Shown: one piece after another, positions 15,813 to 23,405 of the stretch
Layout of the letters: the number at the start of each line of letters is the position of its first letter
How positions within the stretch are numbered: the stretch's first letter is position 1
NCBI GenBank assembly: GCA_018971065.1
Contig: JAGWVC010000004.1
Coordinates: 1 to 64,000, forward strand
From: Sphingomonadales bacterium
Lineage (GTDB): Bacteria > Pseudomonadota > Alphaproteobacteria > Sphingomonadales > Sphingomonadaceae
Direction of reading: 5' to 3'
DNA length: 64,000 bases
Notes under the pieces: generated by a model
Seen by the model: the letters and a program-made list of their open reading frames with translations, nothing else
Told to the model about the DNA's origin: nothing
The model's database searches: none
Made by a program: the position numbers and the translations under genes

Positions 15813-17048
15813 TCAATGCGAATGCTTGTGGATCACGCCGTCCTTCATGATCAGGCTCAGGCGCGCGGCGTCGGTCAGGATCGAAACATCGGCAATAGGA
15901 TCGCCGTTCACGAGCAGCAGGTCGGCCAGCATGCCCACTTCCAGAGTGCCCAGCCTGCCGTCGGCGCGCATCGCCCGCCCACCGTTGCGGGTGGCGCAGA
16001 CCAGCGCCTCGGCGGGCGCGTATCCGAAGAAATCGACGAAGTGCTTGACGTCGCGCGCGTTCGTGCCCTGCGGGTTGAAGGCGATGCCATAGTCGCCGCC
16101 GATCAGGTGCCGGATGCCGCGCTTGCGCAGCGCGCTGTGCGTCTCCGCGCCCGCCGCCACCAGCTCGTCGATCCGCATCGAGGCTGCCACCGCGCGGGTG
16201 ATCCCCCAGGCCTCGGCCTCGTTCAGCATCGTGTAGAGCAGCCCGAACGCCGGGGTGACGAACACGCGGTCCTTCACGCTCTCCAGCATGTCCAGCATTT
16301 CCTCGTCGTGGTATTCGACGTGGTAGAACATATCCACGCCGGCGCGGACGCAATGCTTGGTGCCCAGGATCGACCGGGTGTGCGCGTTGACCATCTTGCC
16401 ATAGGCATGCGCCGTCCGGCACGCCATCTCGACCTCTTCATAGGCCATCGGCGTGCAGTCCCCCGGCGTGCCCGGGTAGAACGGGTCGCCCGAGACATCG
16501 AGCTTGATGTTGTCCACGCCCGACCGGCACTGCAACCGCACCGCGCGGCGCATTTCCTCCGGTCCGTCGATCAGCATCGAGGGGCCGATGCGGGGGTCAT
16601 GGTCGCGCCCCTCGTCCCCCATCGCCCCGGTCACGCTGATTTCCAGCCCGGCAGCGCGAATGCGCGGCCCCGCCATGCGCCCGGCCTCGATCTCGTTCCG
16701 CACCGCCACCGCCATGCGCTGCTTGGCTTCGGAGGCGCTGAAAATGCTGGTGAAGCCGTGGTCGAACAGCAACCGCGCGTTGCGCGCCGATGCCAGCGCC
16801 TGCTCCTCGGGCGGCACGATCATCAGCCCTTCGGTGGCGGTTATGCCGTCGAACGAGATGTGCCCGTGGCCCTCGGTCATCCCCGGCATCAGGAAACGGC
16901 CGGCGCCGTCCACCACCAGCGCATCGTCCGCCACCACCGACGGCCCGACGGCGGCAATCGTGTTGCCTTCCACCAGCAGGTCGCCCGTGAACGGCGCCGC
17001 TCCAGTGGCGTCGAAGATCGTGGCACCCTTGATCAGCGTGCGGGCCAT
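15813..17048 (-). CDS. Amidohydrolase-superfamily metal hydrolase (imidazolonepropionase/prolidase-like)
   Basis: The 411-residue enzyme has the amidohydrolase layout. A beta-sandwich start (KGATIFDATGAAPF) is followed by the metal motif EGHGHISFDG (H-x-H). A lysine occurs in NIKLDVSGD, followed by histidines in VNAHTRS and FYHVEYHD and an aspartate in GGDYGIAFN. The C-terminal sandwich carries LEVGMLADLLLVNGDP, typical of this group. It probably hydrolyses a C-N or C-O bond in the cytosol with one or two bound metals. GAGGGG precedes the ATG at 17048. It is first in an operon with the Rieske oxygenase, which suggests both act on the same compound or its derivatives. Confidence 0.87.
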   Translation of the reverse strand: MARTLIKGATIFDATGAAPFTGDLLVEGNTIAAVGPSVVADDALVVDGAGRFLMPGMTEGHGHISFDGITATEGLMIVPPEEQALASARNARLLFDHGFTSIFSASEAKQRMAVAVRNEIEAGRMAGPRIRAAGLEISVTGAMGDEGRDHDPRIGPSMLIDGPEEMRRAVRLQCRSGVDNIKLDVSGDPFYPGTPGDCTPMAYEEVEMACRTAHAYGKMVNAHTRSILGTKHCVRAGVDMFYHVEYHDEEMLDMLESVKDRVFVTPAFGLLYTMLNEAEAWGITRAVAASMRIDELVAAGAETHSALRKRGIRHLIGGDYGIAFNPQGTNARDVKHFVDFFGYAPAEALVCATRNGGRAMRADGRLGTLEVGMLADLLLVNGDPIADVSILTDAARLSLIMKDGVIHKHSH

Positions 17049-17185
17049 GCCCGGTTCCCCTCTCCACGGCGCAGCCTGCGCCTCATGCCGGAAAGGGATG
17101 ATCCCGCCGCCCGCCGTCATCGTTGACGCGGATCAAGGCGGGCCTTGACTGCACTGGCAGTCGGGTTGCCTCACCATGAATTTCA

Positions 17186-17220
17186 TGACCCTGACGGCGA
17201 CGATACTGCCGCCAGGGTCA
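17186..17220 (-). terminator. Candidate terminator of the SIMPL gene
   Basis: TGACCCTGACGGC at 17186-17198 pairs with GCCGCCAGGGTCA at 17208-17220 with one mismatch. It lies 14 bp past the stop codon of the minus-strand SIMPL gene. There is a weak T-rich stretch beyond it on the minus strand (GAAATTCATGG). Confidence 0.5.
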
Positions 17221-17233
17221 AGAACTCACCCGA

Positions 17234-17953
17234 TCACGGCGCCAGTTCGTACTGCACCGTGACGTTCACGTTCATCGCCACTTCGCCGGCTTCCACCGGG
17301 CTGGGCGCGGCATCCATCGCCATTGCCTTCGCGGCATAGAACACGCGCGGTTGCGGCTGGTAGCCGCCCGATTCGGCAATCGACAGCGCCCGCACCACAT
17401 GCAGCCCCGCCGCCTTCGCATACAGGTCAGCCCGCGCCCGCGCGCTCTTCATCGCCGCCAGCCGCGCCTCGTCCATCGCGCCGTCGGGGTTGTCCAGGCT
17501 GAAGTCCGGCCCGTTCACCTGGTTGGCCCCGGCGCCGATCAAGGTGTCGATCACGGCGCCCATCCGCGACAGGTCGCGCGCCCGCACCGCCACCGTGTTG
17601 CTGGCCTGATAGCCCACCACCTGCGGTGGGCGGTTGTCCGGACGCGGCCCCTCGGCATATTGCGGATTCAGCGACAGGTTCGCGGTCTGGATGTCGCGCG
17701 CGGCAATCCCTTGCGCCTTCAGCGCCGCGATCACCCGGTTCATCGCCGCCGCATTCGCCGCCATCGCGGCAGAAGCCGTCTTCGCCGAACTCGTCACCCC
17801 GGTCGAGAACGTCGCCAGATCAGGCGCGCGCGTCGCCTTGCCCTCGGCGGTCACGGTCAGCAGGGTGTTCCCGGCGGCAACGGTGGGGGCTTCGTGCGCC
17901 TGCGCGGCGATCGGCAGCGCGGCAGCGGCAAGCAACAATGCGGCAAGTTTCAT
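17234..17953 (-). CDS. SIMPL-domain (DUF541) periplasmic protein
   Basis: The 239-residue protein begins with a signal peptide (MKLAALLLAAAALPIAAQAH) and continues with a DUF541/SIMPL domain. Typical phrases are LLTVTAEGKATRAPDLATFS at the start, KAQGIAARDIQTANLSLNPQY in the middle, and ARARADLYAKAAGL before the end. Relatives form oligomeric ring structures in the periplasm and are linked to oxidative stress, though the activity is not defined. The ATG at 17953 is chosen because GGGAG lies at the right distance. An ATG three codons upstream is too close to it. A candidate terminator follows the stop codon. Confidence 0.88.
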   Translation of the reverse strand: MKLAALLLAAAALPIAAQAHEAPTVAAGNTLLTVTAEGKATRAPDLATFSTGVTSSAKTASAAMAANAAAMNRVIAALKAQGIAARDIQTANLSLNPQYAEGPRPDNRPPQVVGYQASNTVAVRARDLSRMGAVIDTLIGAGANQVNGPDFSLDNPDGAMDEARLAAMKSARARADLYAKAAGLHVVRALSIAESGGYQPQPRVFYAAKAMAMDAAPSPVEAGEVAMNVNVTVQYELAP

Positions 17954-18024
17954 CGGGGGCATCTCCCATGATCGGATCATGGGAAGGCTTTTCGTTCATT
18001 CGGCATTGCATGAAGCTGAACGGA

Positions 18025-18522
18025 TCAGCGCAGCGGCTTCGCCAGCACCGCCATCGGCAAATCGCGATCCGGCTCGGGAAAATCGCGTGTCTCGCCCGTC
18101 CGCGCATAGCCCCGCCGCTCGTAATAGGCGATCAGCTCACCGCGCGCCGCTATCACCGTCATTTCCATCGCGCCCGCGCCGAACACGTCCCGCGCCGCCG
18201 CCTCCGCTTCCGCCAGCAAGGCCTTGCCCAGCCCGCCCGCCTGCCGTGCCGGGTCGACCGCAAACATCCCCAGATAGGCCAATCCATCGCCCAGATCGGT
18301 GATCGTGATGCAGCCGTGCAGGGCGCCGTCGCCTTCGGCCAGGATCACCCGCTGCGCCGGATTGGCCAGAATTCCGCGCAATTCCGCCGCGCCGATCCGT
18401 TCCCCATCCAGCAGGTCGGCCTCGTGCGTCCACCCGCCGCGCGCGCTATCGCCGCGATAAGCGCGCTCTACCAGCGCCTTGAGCGGGCCCAGATCGCCAG
18501 CCTTGGCAAAACGAAATCTCAG
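18025..18522 (-). CDS. GNAT-family N-acetyltransferase, apparent CTG start
   Basis: The protein is about 165 residues, normal for GNAT enzymes, which transfer acetyl from acetyl-CoA to an amine. The CoA-binding motif A is GMFAVDPARQAGGLGKALL and the C-terminal part reads AYYERRGYARTGE. The N-terminal phrase RFRFAKAGDLGPLKALVERA followed by YRGDSARGGWTHEADLLDG is typical, so the family frame extends upstream of the first TTG at 18381. No ATG, GTG or TTG exists in this N-terminal part. The best start is a CTG at 18522 that overlaps the pyrF stop codon (CTCTGAGA). Translational coupling from pyrF could allow this weak start. The substrate is unknown. Confidence 0.75.
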   Translation of the reverse strand: MRFRFAKAGDLGPLKALVERAYRGDSARGGWTHEADLLDGERIGAAELRGILANPAQRVILAEGDGALHGCITITDLGDGLAYLGMFAVDPARQAGGLGKALLAEAEAAARDVFGAGAMEMTVIAARGELIAYYERRGYARTGETRDFPEPDRDLPMAVLAKPLR

Positions 18523-19199
18523 AGCGTCGCCTCGATTGCCCGCGCCGCCGCCACCGGGTCCTCGGCGCGGCTGATCGGCCGCCCCACCACCAGCACGCTG
18601 GCCCCGGCGTCACGCGCCTCGCGCGGCGTCACCGTCCGCTTCTGATCCGCGCTCGGCTTGCCGCTACCCGGCCGCAGCCCCGGCACCACGAAGAACCCGT
18701 CCTTCCACTGCCGCCGGATCGCCGCGACCTCGTGGCCCGAACAGACGATCCCGTCCAGCCCGGCCGAATGCGCCAGTTCCGCCATGCGCAGCGCCTGGTC
18801 GTGCGCCGATCCGCCGATGCCGGTGGCGGCCAGGTCATCCTCGTCCAGGCTGGTCAGCACCGTTACCGCCACGACCTTGCAGTGCTCGCCCGCCGCCGCC
18901 TTGGCATCTTCCATCATCGCCCGCCCGCCAGCGGCATGAACGGTCACGATCGCCGGTTCCAGCACGTGGATCGACTGCATCGCCGCCGCGACGGTGTTGG
19001 GAATGTCGTGCAGCTTCAGGTCCAGGAAAATCGGCAGGCCGACATGCGCCAGCTCATGCACCCCGTGGTGGCCGTGCGCGCAGAAGAACTCCAGCCCCAG
19101 CTTGATCCCGCCGACATGGCCCTTGACCTTCCTCGCCAGCGCTTCCGCCGCATCGAGGCGCGGCAGGTCCAGGGCGAGAAACAACGGATTGTGATGCAT
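18519..19199 (-). CDS. pyrF: Orotidine 5'-phosphate decarboxylase
   Basis: The 226-residue enzyme performs the last step of UMP synthesis, decarboxylation of OMP. The active-site signature is intact: D60, K62 and D65 in DLKLHDIPNT. The N-terminal LFLALDLP and the C-terminal phosphate-binding loops (VVPGLRPGSG, VVGRPIS) are present. The ATG at 19199 lies 4 bp after the stop codon of the LapA-like gene, so the two are cotranscribed. The lapA-pyrF arrangement is common in alphaproteobacteria. The downstream GNAT gene overlaps its stop codon. Confidence 0.96.
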   Translation of the reverse strand: MHHNPLFLALDLPRLDAAEALARKVKGHVGGIKLGLEFFCAHGHHGVHELAHVGLPIFLDLKLHDIPNTVAAAMQSIHVLEPAIVTVHAAGGRAMMEDAKAAAGEHCKVVAVTVLTSLDEDDLAATGIGGSAHDQALRMAELAHSAGLDGIVCSGHEVAAIRRQWKDGFFVVPGLRPGSGKPSADQKRTVTPREARDAGASVLVVGRPISRAEDPVAAARAIEATL

Positions 19200-19203
19200 C
19201 GAT

Positions 19204-19530
19204 TCAGGACCCCGGTTGATTGTCGGTCGGTTCCGCCGGGCCATTGGCGGCAATAGTGGCCGGCGGCAGGACTTCGGTGGCGCGCACGGTATTCTCCAGC
19301 ACGGAAATGCGGCGGTGCAGGCGCCAGCGCGCGGCCTTGGCCAACAGCCAGGTGGGCATCATTCCCAACAGGAAGAAGGCCAGCGCGATAATCCCCACCG
19401 GCCACTGGAAATGCAGGTAGCCCTTGTCCAGCGGCCAGAAATTCACATCGGCAGGCGCCCAGTTCATCGCGATGAAGGCGACAAGCAGGGCGGTAATCAC
19501 CACCCAGAAAATCGTGCGGATGACCTGCAT
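19204..19530 (-). CDS. LapA-domain (DUF1049) inner-membrane protein
   Basis: This is a 108-residue protein with two membrane segments. The first is IRTIFWVVITALLVAFIAMN at the N-terminus. The second is WPVGIIALAFFLLGMMPTWLL around residues 43-63. A cytoplasmic tail with a short coiled-coil-like region (RWRLHRRISVLENTV) follows. This matches the LapA/YciS (DUF1049) family, which in enterobacteria helps LapB control LpxC turnover and lipopolysaccharide level. No lapB gene follows here; pyrF does, with a 4-bp gap. The role in this organism is therefore uncertain. Confidence 0.85.
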   Translation of the reverse strand: MQVIRTIFWVVITALLVAFIAMNWAPADVNFWPLDKGYLHFQWPVGIIALAFFLLGMMPTWLLAKAARWRLHRRISVLENTVRATEVLPPATIAANGPAEPTDNQPGS

Positions 19531-19609
19531 GACTGTCGGTAGCCTCTTCCCCTGTCGCGCCCGGAAGCGATGTCTAGGGCGGTTTTCACGCCAAGGGAAG
19601 GGTTTGGCC

Positions 19610-20923
19610 TTATTCCCCGAAGACCCGCTTGAAGATCACGTCCACCGCCTTGAAGTGGTAGTCGAGGTTGAACTTGTCCTCCAGTTCGGCCGCGGTCATC
19701 ACCGCCGCCACTTCGGGATCGGCCTTCAGCAGTTCCAGCAGCGACAATTGCCCGTCGCTTTCCCACACCTTCATCGCGTTGCGCTGCACCAGCCGGTACG
19801 AGGCATCGCGCTCCAGCCCGGCCTGGGTCAGTGCCAGCAGCACCCGCTGCGAGTGGACAAGGCCGCCCATCTTGTCGAGGTTCTTCTGCATCCGCTCCGG
19901 GTAGACCAGCAGCTTGTCGATCACCCCGGTCAGCCGGCCCAGCGCGAAATCCAGCGTGATCGTCGCATCCGGCCCGATGTAGCGCTCCACCGACGAGTGC
20001 GAGATGTCGCGCTCATGCCACAGCGCCACGTTTTCCAGCGCCGGCGTCACCGCGCTGCGCACCACGCGGGCCAGCCCGGTCAGGTTCTCGGTCAGCACCG
20101 GGTTGCGCTTGTGCGGCATCGCGCTGGAACCCTTCTGCCCCGGCGCGAAGTATTCCTCCGCCTCCAGCACTTCGGTGCGCTGCAGGTGGCGCACTTCGGT
20201 GGCCAGCCGCTCGATGCTGCTGGCGATCACGCCCAGCGTCGCGAAGAACATCGCGTGCCGGTCGCGCGGGATCACCTGCGTCGAAACCGGCTCCACAGTC
20301 AGCCCCAGCTTCTCGGCGACATATTCCTCTACCGACGGATCGATGTTGGCAAACGTGCCGACCGCGCCCGAAATCGCGCAAGTGGCGATCTCCGCCCGCG
20401 CGTTCACCAGCCGCGCCCGGCAGCGGGTGAATTCGGCATAAGCCTCGGCCAGCTTCTTGCCGAACGTCGTCGGCTCGGCATGAATGCCGTGGCTGCGGCC
20501 GATCGTCGGGGTGTACTTGTGCTCCAGCGCGCGGCGCTTGATCGCCGCCAGCAGCGCGTCGATGTCGGCCAGCAGGATGTCCGCCGCCTGCGCCAGTTGC
20601 ACGGAAAGCGTCGTGTCCAGCACGTCCGAGCTGGTCATGCCCTGGTGCATGAACCGCGCTTCCGGACCCACCTGCTGCGCCACCCAGTCCAGGAACGCGA
20701 TCACGTCATGCTTGGTCACGGCTTCGATCGCGTCGATCGCCGCCACGTCGATGGCGGGGTTGGTCGCCCACCAGTCCCACAGCGCCTTGGCGCCACTGGC
20801 GGGCACCACGCCCAGCTCGCCCAGCTTCTCGGTGGCGTGCGCCTCGATCTCGAACCAGATCCGGTAACGCGCTTCCGGCTCCCAGATGGCGGTCATCGCG
20901 GGGCGGGCGTAACGGGGGACCAT
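19610..20923 (-). CDS. purB: Adenylosuccinate lyase
   Basis: This 437-residue enzyme of the fumarase/aspartase superfamily cleaves SAICAR and adenylosuccinate, releasing fumarate, in purine synthesis. The superfamily signature is present as GQKGSSAMPHKRNP, which includes the catalytic serine loop. Also visible are TSSDVLDTTLSVQLAQA and GRSHGIHAEPTTFGKK. The start at 20923 has a strong GAGGAG upstream. The length is typical of the short bacterial form. It is on the same strand as lapA-pyrF, with an 80-bp gap that may contain the lapA promoter. Confidence 0.97.
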   Translation of the reverse strand: MVPRYARPAMTAIWEPEARYRIWFEIEAHATEKLGELGVVPASGAKALWDWWATNPAIDVAAIDAIEAVTKHDVIAFLDWVAQQVGPEARFMHQGMTSSDVLDTTLSVQLAQAADILLADIDALLAAIKRRALEHKYTPTIGRSHGIHAEPTTFGKKLAEAYAEFTRCRARLVNARAEIATCAISGAVGTFANIDPSVEEYVAEKLGLTVEPVSTQVIPRDRHAMFFATLGVIASSIERLATEVRHLQRTEVLEAEEYFAPGQKGSSAMPHKRNPVLTENLTGLARVVRSAVTPALENVALWHERDISHSSVERYIGPDATITLDFALGRLTGVIDKLLVYPERMQKNLDKMGGLVHSQRVLLALTQAGLERDASYRLVQRNAMKVWESDGQLSLLELLKADPEVAAVMTAAELEDKFNLDYHFKAVDVIFKRVFGE

Positions 20924-21016
20924 GTTCGACTCCTCAAATGCAATGCTCGCGCCGCTAGGGGCCGGGGCGGCGAAACGCAACCCGCAAGCACCAGTCCGAT
21001 GTCACGTCATCGCCAA

Positions 21017-21883
21017 TCAACTCGTGACATAGCGCAGGAAATGCACGGCTTCGCCTTCGTCTGCGAAAGTCCCGCGCACCTCGTCGGCGTTCGAGAACCG
21101 CACCTGCACCTCGAACCGCCGAAACTCGCCGCCGCCGCTGACGCGATCGAAAGTCTGCATGAATGCAGCGGCGTCGCGCGCGGTGGAAAATGACTGGGCC
21201 GTGCCGAACAGGGGCAGCACCACGATCGCCTCGATGGTTCGATCCAGCTTGCGGCGCAGCTTGGCGAAAAATTCGGCGAACGCTTCGGCATTCGTGTTGA
21301 GGACATGGTCCTTTACCTGCTTCCGCTTCGGTGCCGGAAGCGCCTCAATTTGATCTACGCACCGGGCGAACGCGGCATCCGGCGTTTCCTCGTCGAAACG
21401 CGCGTCCACGCCGACTACCGCGAAGGCGCCGATGATCGTTTCGTAAGGCAGATGGACAAGCTGGAAATTCAGCGACCGAAGCTGTTCGAGCGAGGGCCGG
21501 GTGAACACGCCTGCCAGCACCGCACCCAGAAACGGCATCTCCAGCTCGTGCGTCTCCGCGATCGGCAGAACCGCACCCTGAATTTCCTGCGCCTTTGCCT
21601 TTGAATGCTTCGAATATCGCCGCCAGGCAGCCTCGATGAACGCGACGGGGCGTCCTTGCTGCTGCTCCGAGCCGCCTCGCTCGATCACGAAGTCGAGGTC
21701 GTGCGAATTCCCATACTTGTCCTGCCAGGATACTTTCTTGCCCTTGCGAACTTCCTGGCGCCGGCCGTGCCGGTCCAGGTAAAGTCCGCGCTGGTCGCAG
21801 AACGCCAGCAGTTCCGGCAGCAGGATTTCCTCAAGCAGGCCGCCGACGACCTGCCCGAACCGATGTGACGGCGATGCTGCCAT
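21017..21883 (-). CDS. Probable type II restriction endonuclease (PD-(D/E)xK-like)
   Basis: The 288-residue protein begins directly after the stop codon of a DNA methyltransferase gene (TGA then ATG, no gap), the expected place for its cognate nuclease. Residues 55-100 look like a nuclease core: KYGNSHDLDFVIE supplies acidic residues D62 and D64, and PVAFIEAAWRRY supplies E84. The lysine expected two positions after E84 is an alanine. A basic helix (SKHSKAKAQEIQ) follows and might supply a migrated lysine. No membrane or secretion signal is present. I did not recognise a named enzyme, and the recognition sequence is unknown. If it is a nuclease, its active site is unusual. Confidence 0.62.
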   Translation of the reverse strand: MAASPSHRFGQVVGGLLEEILLPELLAFCDQRGLYLDRHGRRQEVRKGKKVSWQDKYGNSHDLDFVIERGGSEQQQGRPVAFIEAAWRRYSKHSKAKAQEIQGAVLPIAETHELEMPFLGAVLAGVFTRPSLEQLRSLNFQLVHLPYETIIGAFAVVGVDARFDEETPDAAFARCVDQIEALPAPKRKQVKDHVLNTNAEAFAEFFAKLRRKLDRTIEAIVVLPLFGTAQSFSTARDAAAFMQTFDRVSGGGEFRRFEVQVRFSNADEVRGTFADEGEAVHFLRYVTS

Positions 21884-23221
21884 TCATGAACCTCTGAGCC
21901 ACAAGTTCCCTTCCTGAAGCGGAACCCGGTGCTTGCGGTTCTTCCACTTCAGGTTGCGGTCGCGAATCTTGTCGAACCGTGGCGCGGCAAACCCCGCCGC
22001 GACCGCCAATCGTGCCAGCCACTGTTCGGCCGGAACATGCACGCCATATGGTGCCGAATCGCCGATGACGAAGCACACCTTTGCATCCTGGGAGCACAAC
22101 GGCCGCAGCGCGTGCCAGGTCCGCGCCAGGTCGTCGAAATAGGCCGCCACCATCGTGTGGTAGGTCTTCTTTCCGCCCTTCGTCTCGCGCACCACCGCCA
22201 GTTCCCGGCACACCGCCGACAGTTCTGCCGCGATCGGCTGCAGCAACGGGCTGGCAAGCAGTTCGTCCAGCTTCAGCTTTTCGGCGGCCGAATGCTGCGA
22301 ACACGAACGAATCAGCCGTTGCCGCACTTTTCCCTGAAGATCGCCCCAGCCCGACAATTCCCGCCAGAACGTCATTTCCAGCCGTGTCGCGTCGGCATAA
22401 TCGTAATTGTTCGGATAAGGTGGCGAAGTGACGACCATCGAAACCTGCCCGCGCAGATCATCGAACGACGCGAGACTGCGCGAGTCCGCCATTTTCAGGG
22501 AAATTGCGGCGGGCGAAGGCAGCTCACGCTGGCGCCAGCGCATATCTGCCGCAAACATCTCCACCCGCCGCGCGAACGCCTCGAACGGCGCGCTCACCTT
22601 GGCCTTGCTCTTGTTGGGCAGGATATATTGCCATTGGGCAGTGCCCGCACCGCTGCATTCGCGCAGGATGGCGGTGATCGCCAGCCACAACAGGGCGGTG
22701 ATGGGGTCGGCCTCGGGTTCCATCGCGAACGCCTGCCGCAGCGCCTCCAACTGGCCGAGCGCGCCCGGGGTGTAGCATTTGACCAGCAGTGGCGAGGCAT
22801 GATCGGGCGTATCGTCCTGTTGGCGCGCGCGTTCGAGCAGCATCGCCGCCCGGTCCAGAAACACCCCGACATCGGCGCCCCATGCCAGCTTGGCCGCCGC
22901 AATCCGCACCACGAACGGATGATTTTCTCCGCCCGCGCTGGGCAGGCCGCACGATTGCGCGGCCAGCAGCGATGTGCCCGATCCTGCGAACGGATCGAAT
23001 AGCCAGCCCTCGGCCGGGACCTCGGCACGGATGATGTCGGCGACCCACTCCGCCGAAAATCCGGCGGAATACCGGAACCAGCGATGGACGGGCAGCTTCA
23101 TGTTGTCGGTGAAGGCGCCGGTCCGGGCGGCCTTCCGGGCATCCGGCGCGACGGGGGCATTGCCCCAGTCGAAGATCGCCTGCTCCGGCGCAAACGCAGA
23201 TTTGAGAGCGATGTTCGTCAT
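21884..23221 (-). CDS. DNA (N4-cytosine or N6-adenine) methyltransferase of a restriction-modification system
   Basis: The 445-residue enzyme has motif I, DPFAGSGTS, at residues 76-84 for S-adenosylmethionine binding, and catalytic motif IV, TSPPY, at 265-269. TSPPY is typical of N4-cytosine enzymes. Motif I before motif IV, with about 180 residues between them, is not the order of the common beta class and indicates a permuted or alpha/gamma-like layout. The segment KLPVHRWFRYSAGFS before motif I may be motif X. The ATG at 23221 follows AAGG. The downstream nuclease gene abuts its stop codon. The pair is inserted between purB and a peptidase gene, a typical accessory position. Confidence 0.85.
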   Translation of the reverse strand: MTNIALKSAFAPEQAIFDWGNAPVAPDARKAARTGAFTDNMKLPVHRWFRYSAGFSAEWVADIIRAEVPAEGWLFDPFAGSGTSLLAAQSCGLPSAGGENHPFVVRIAAAKLAWGADVGVFLDRAAMLLERARQQDDTPDHASPLLVKCYTPGALGQLEALRQAFAMEPEADPITALLWLAITAILRECSGAGTAQWQYILPNKSKAKVSAPFEAFARRVEMFAADMRWRQRELPSPAAISLKMADSRSLASFDDLRGQVSMVVTSPPYPNNYDYADATRLEMTFWRELSGWGDLQGKVRQRLIRSCSQHSAAEKLKLDELLASPLLQPIAAELSAVCRELAVVRETKGGKKTYHTMVAAYFDDLARTWHALRPLCSQDAKVCFVIGDSAPYGVHVPAEQWLARLAVAAGFAAPRFDKIRDRNLKWKNRKHRVPLQEGNLWLRGS

Positions 23222-23229
23222 GGGCCTTG

Positions 23230-23264
23230 TCAACCGGCGCGCCACCCCGAAGGTGCGCCGCCGG
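23230..23264. promoter_or_regulatory. Imperfect inverted repeat upstream of the methyltransferase gene
   Basis: AACCGGCGCGCCACC pairs, with two single-base bulges, with GGTGCGCCGCCGGTT. It begins 8 bp upstream of the methyltransferase ATG, where an autoregulatory operator could sit. No controller (C) protein gene is encoded nearby. Confidence 0.35.
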
Positions 23265-23317
23265 TTTGATGCCCACGCGCTGGCGCGAAGGCAACCACGC
23301 TCGCACAGTTAACCCCA

Positions 23318-23344
23318 CCCTTGCCACCCGGCCGGCGGCAAGGG
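23318..23344. repeat. Perfect 8-bp hairpin in the POP leader region
   Basis: CCCTTGCC (23318-23325) and GGCAAGGG (23337-23344) are exact complements around a GC-rich loop that contains CGGCCG. It lies about 60 bp before the S9 peptidase start. No T-tract is present. The function is unknown. Confidence 0.4.
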
Positions 23345-23405
23345 CTGGCGCCTGAACTTGAATCCGGGCATCAAGCCGCGCTGTTGCAGATCGGGAGTAT
23401 CGACG

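Noticed and set aside
19424..21193. Long plus-strand frame opposite purB
   Set aside because: It is low-complexity, histidine- and arginine-rich translation with no motif. purB on the other strand has the SSAMPHKRNP signature.
23222..23405. Controller (C) protein gene of the restriction-modification system
   Set aside because: No helix-turn-helix frame exists in the 184-bp gap or nearby. Only inverted repeats were seen.
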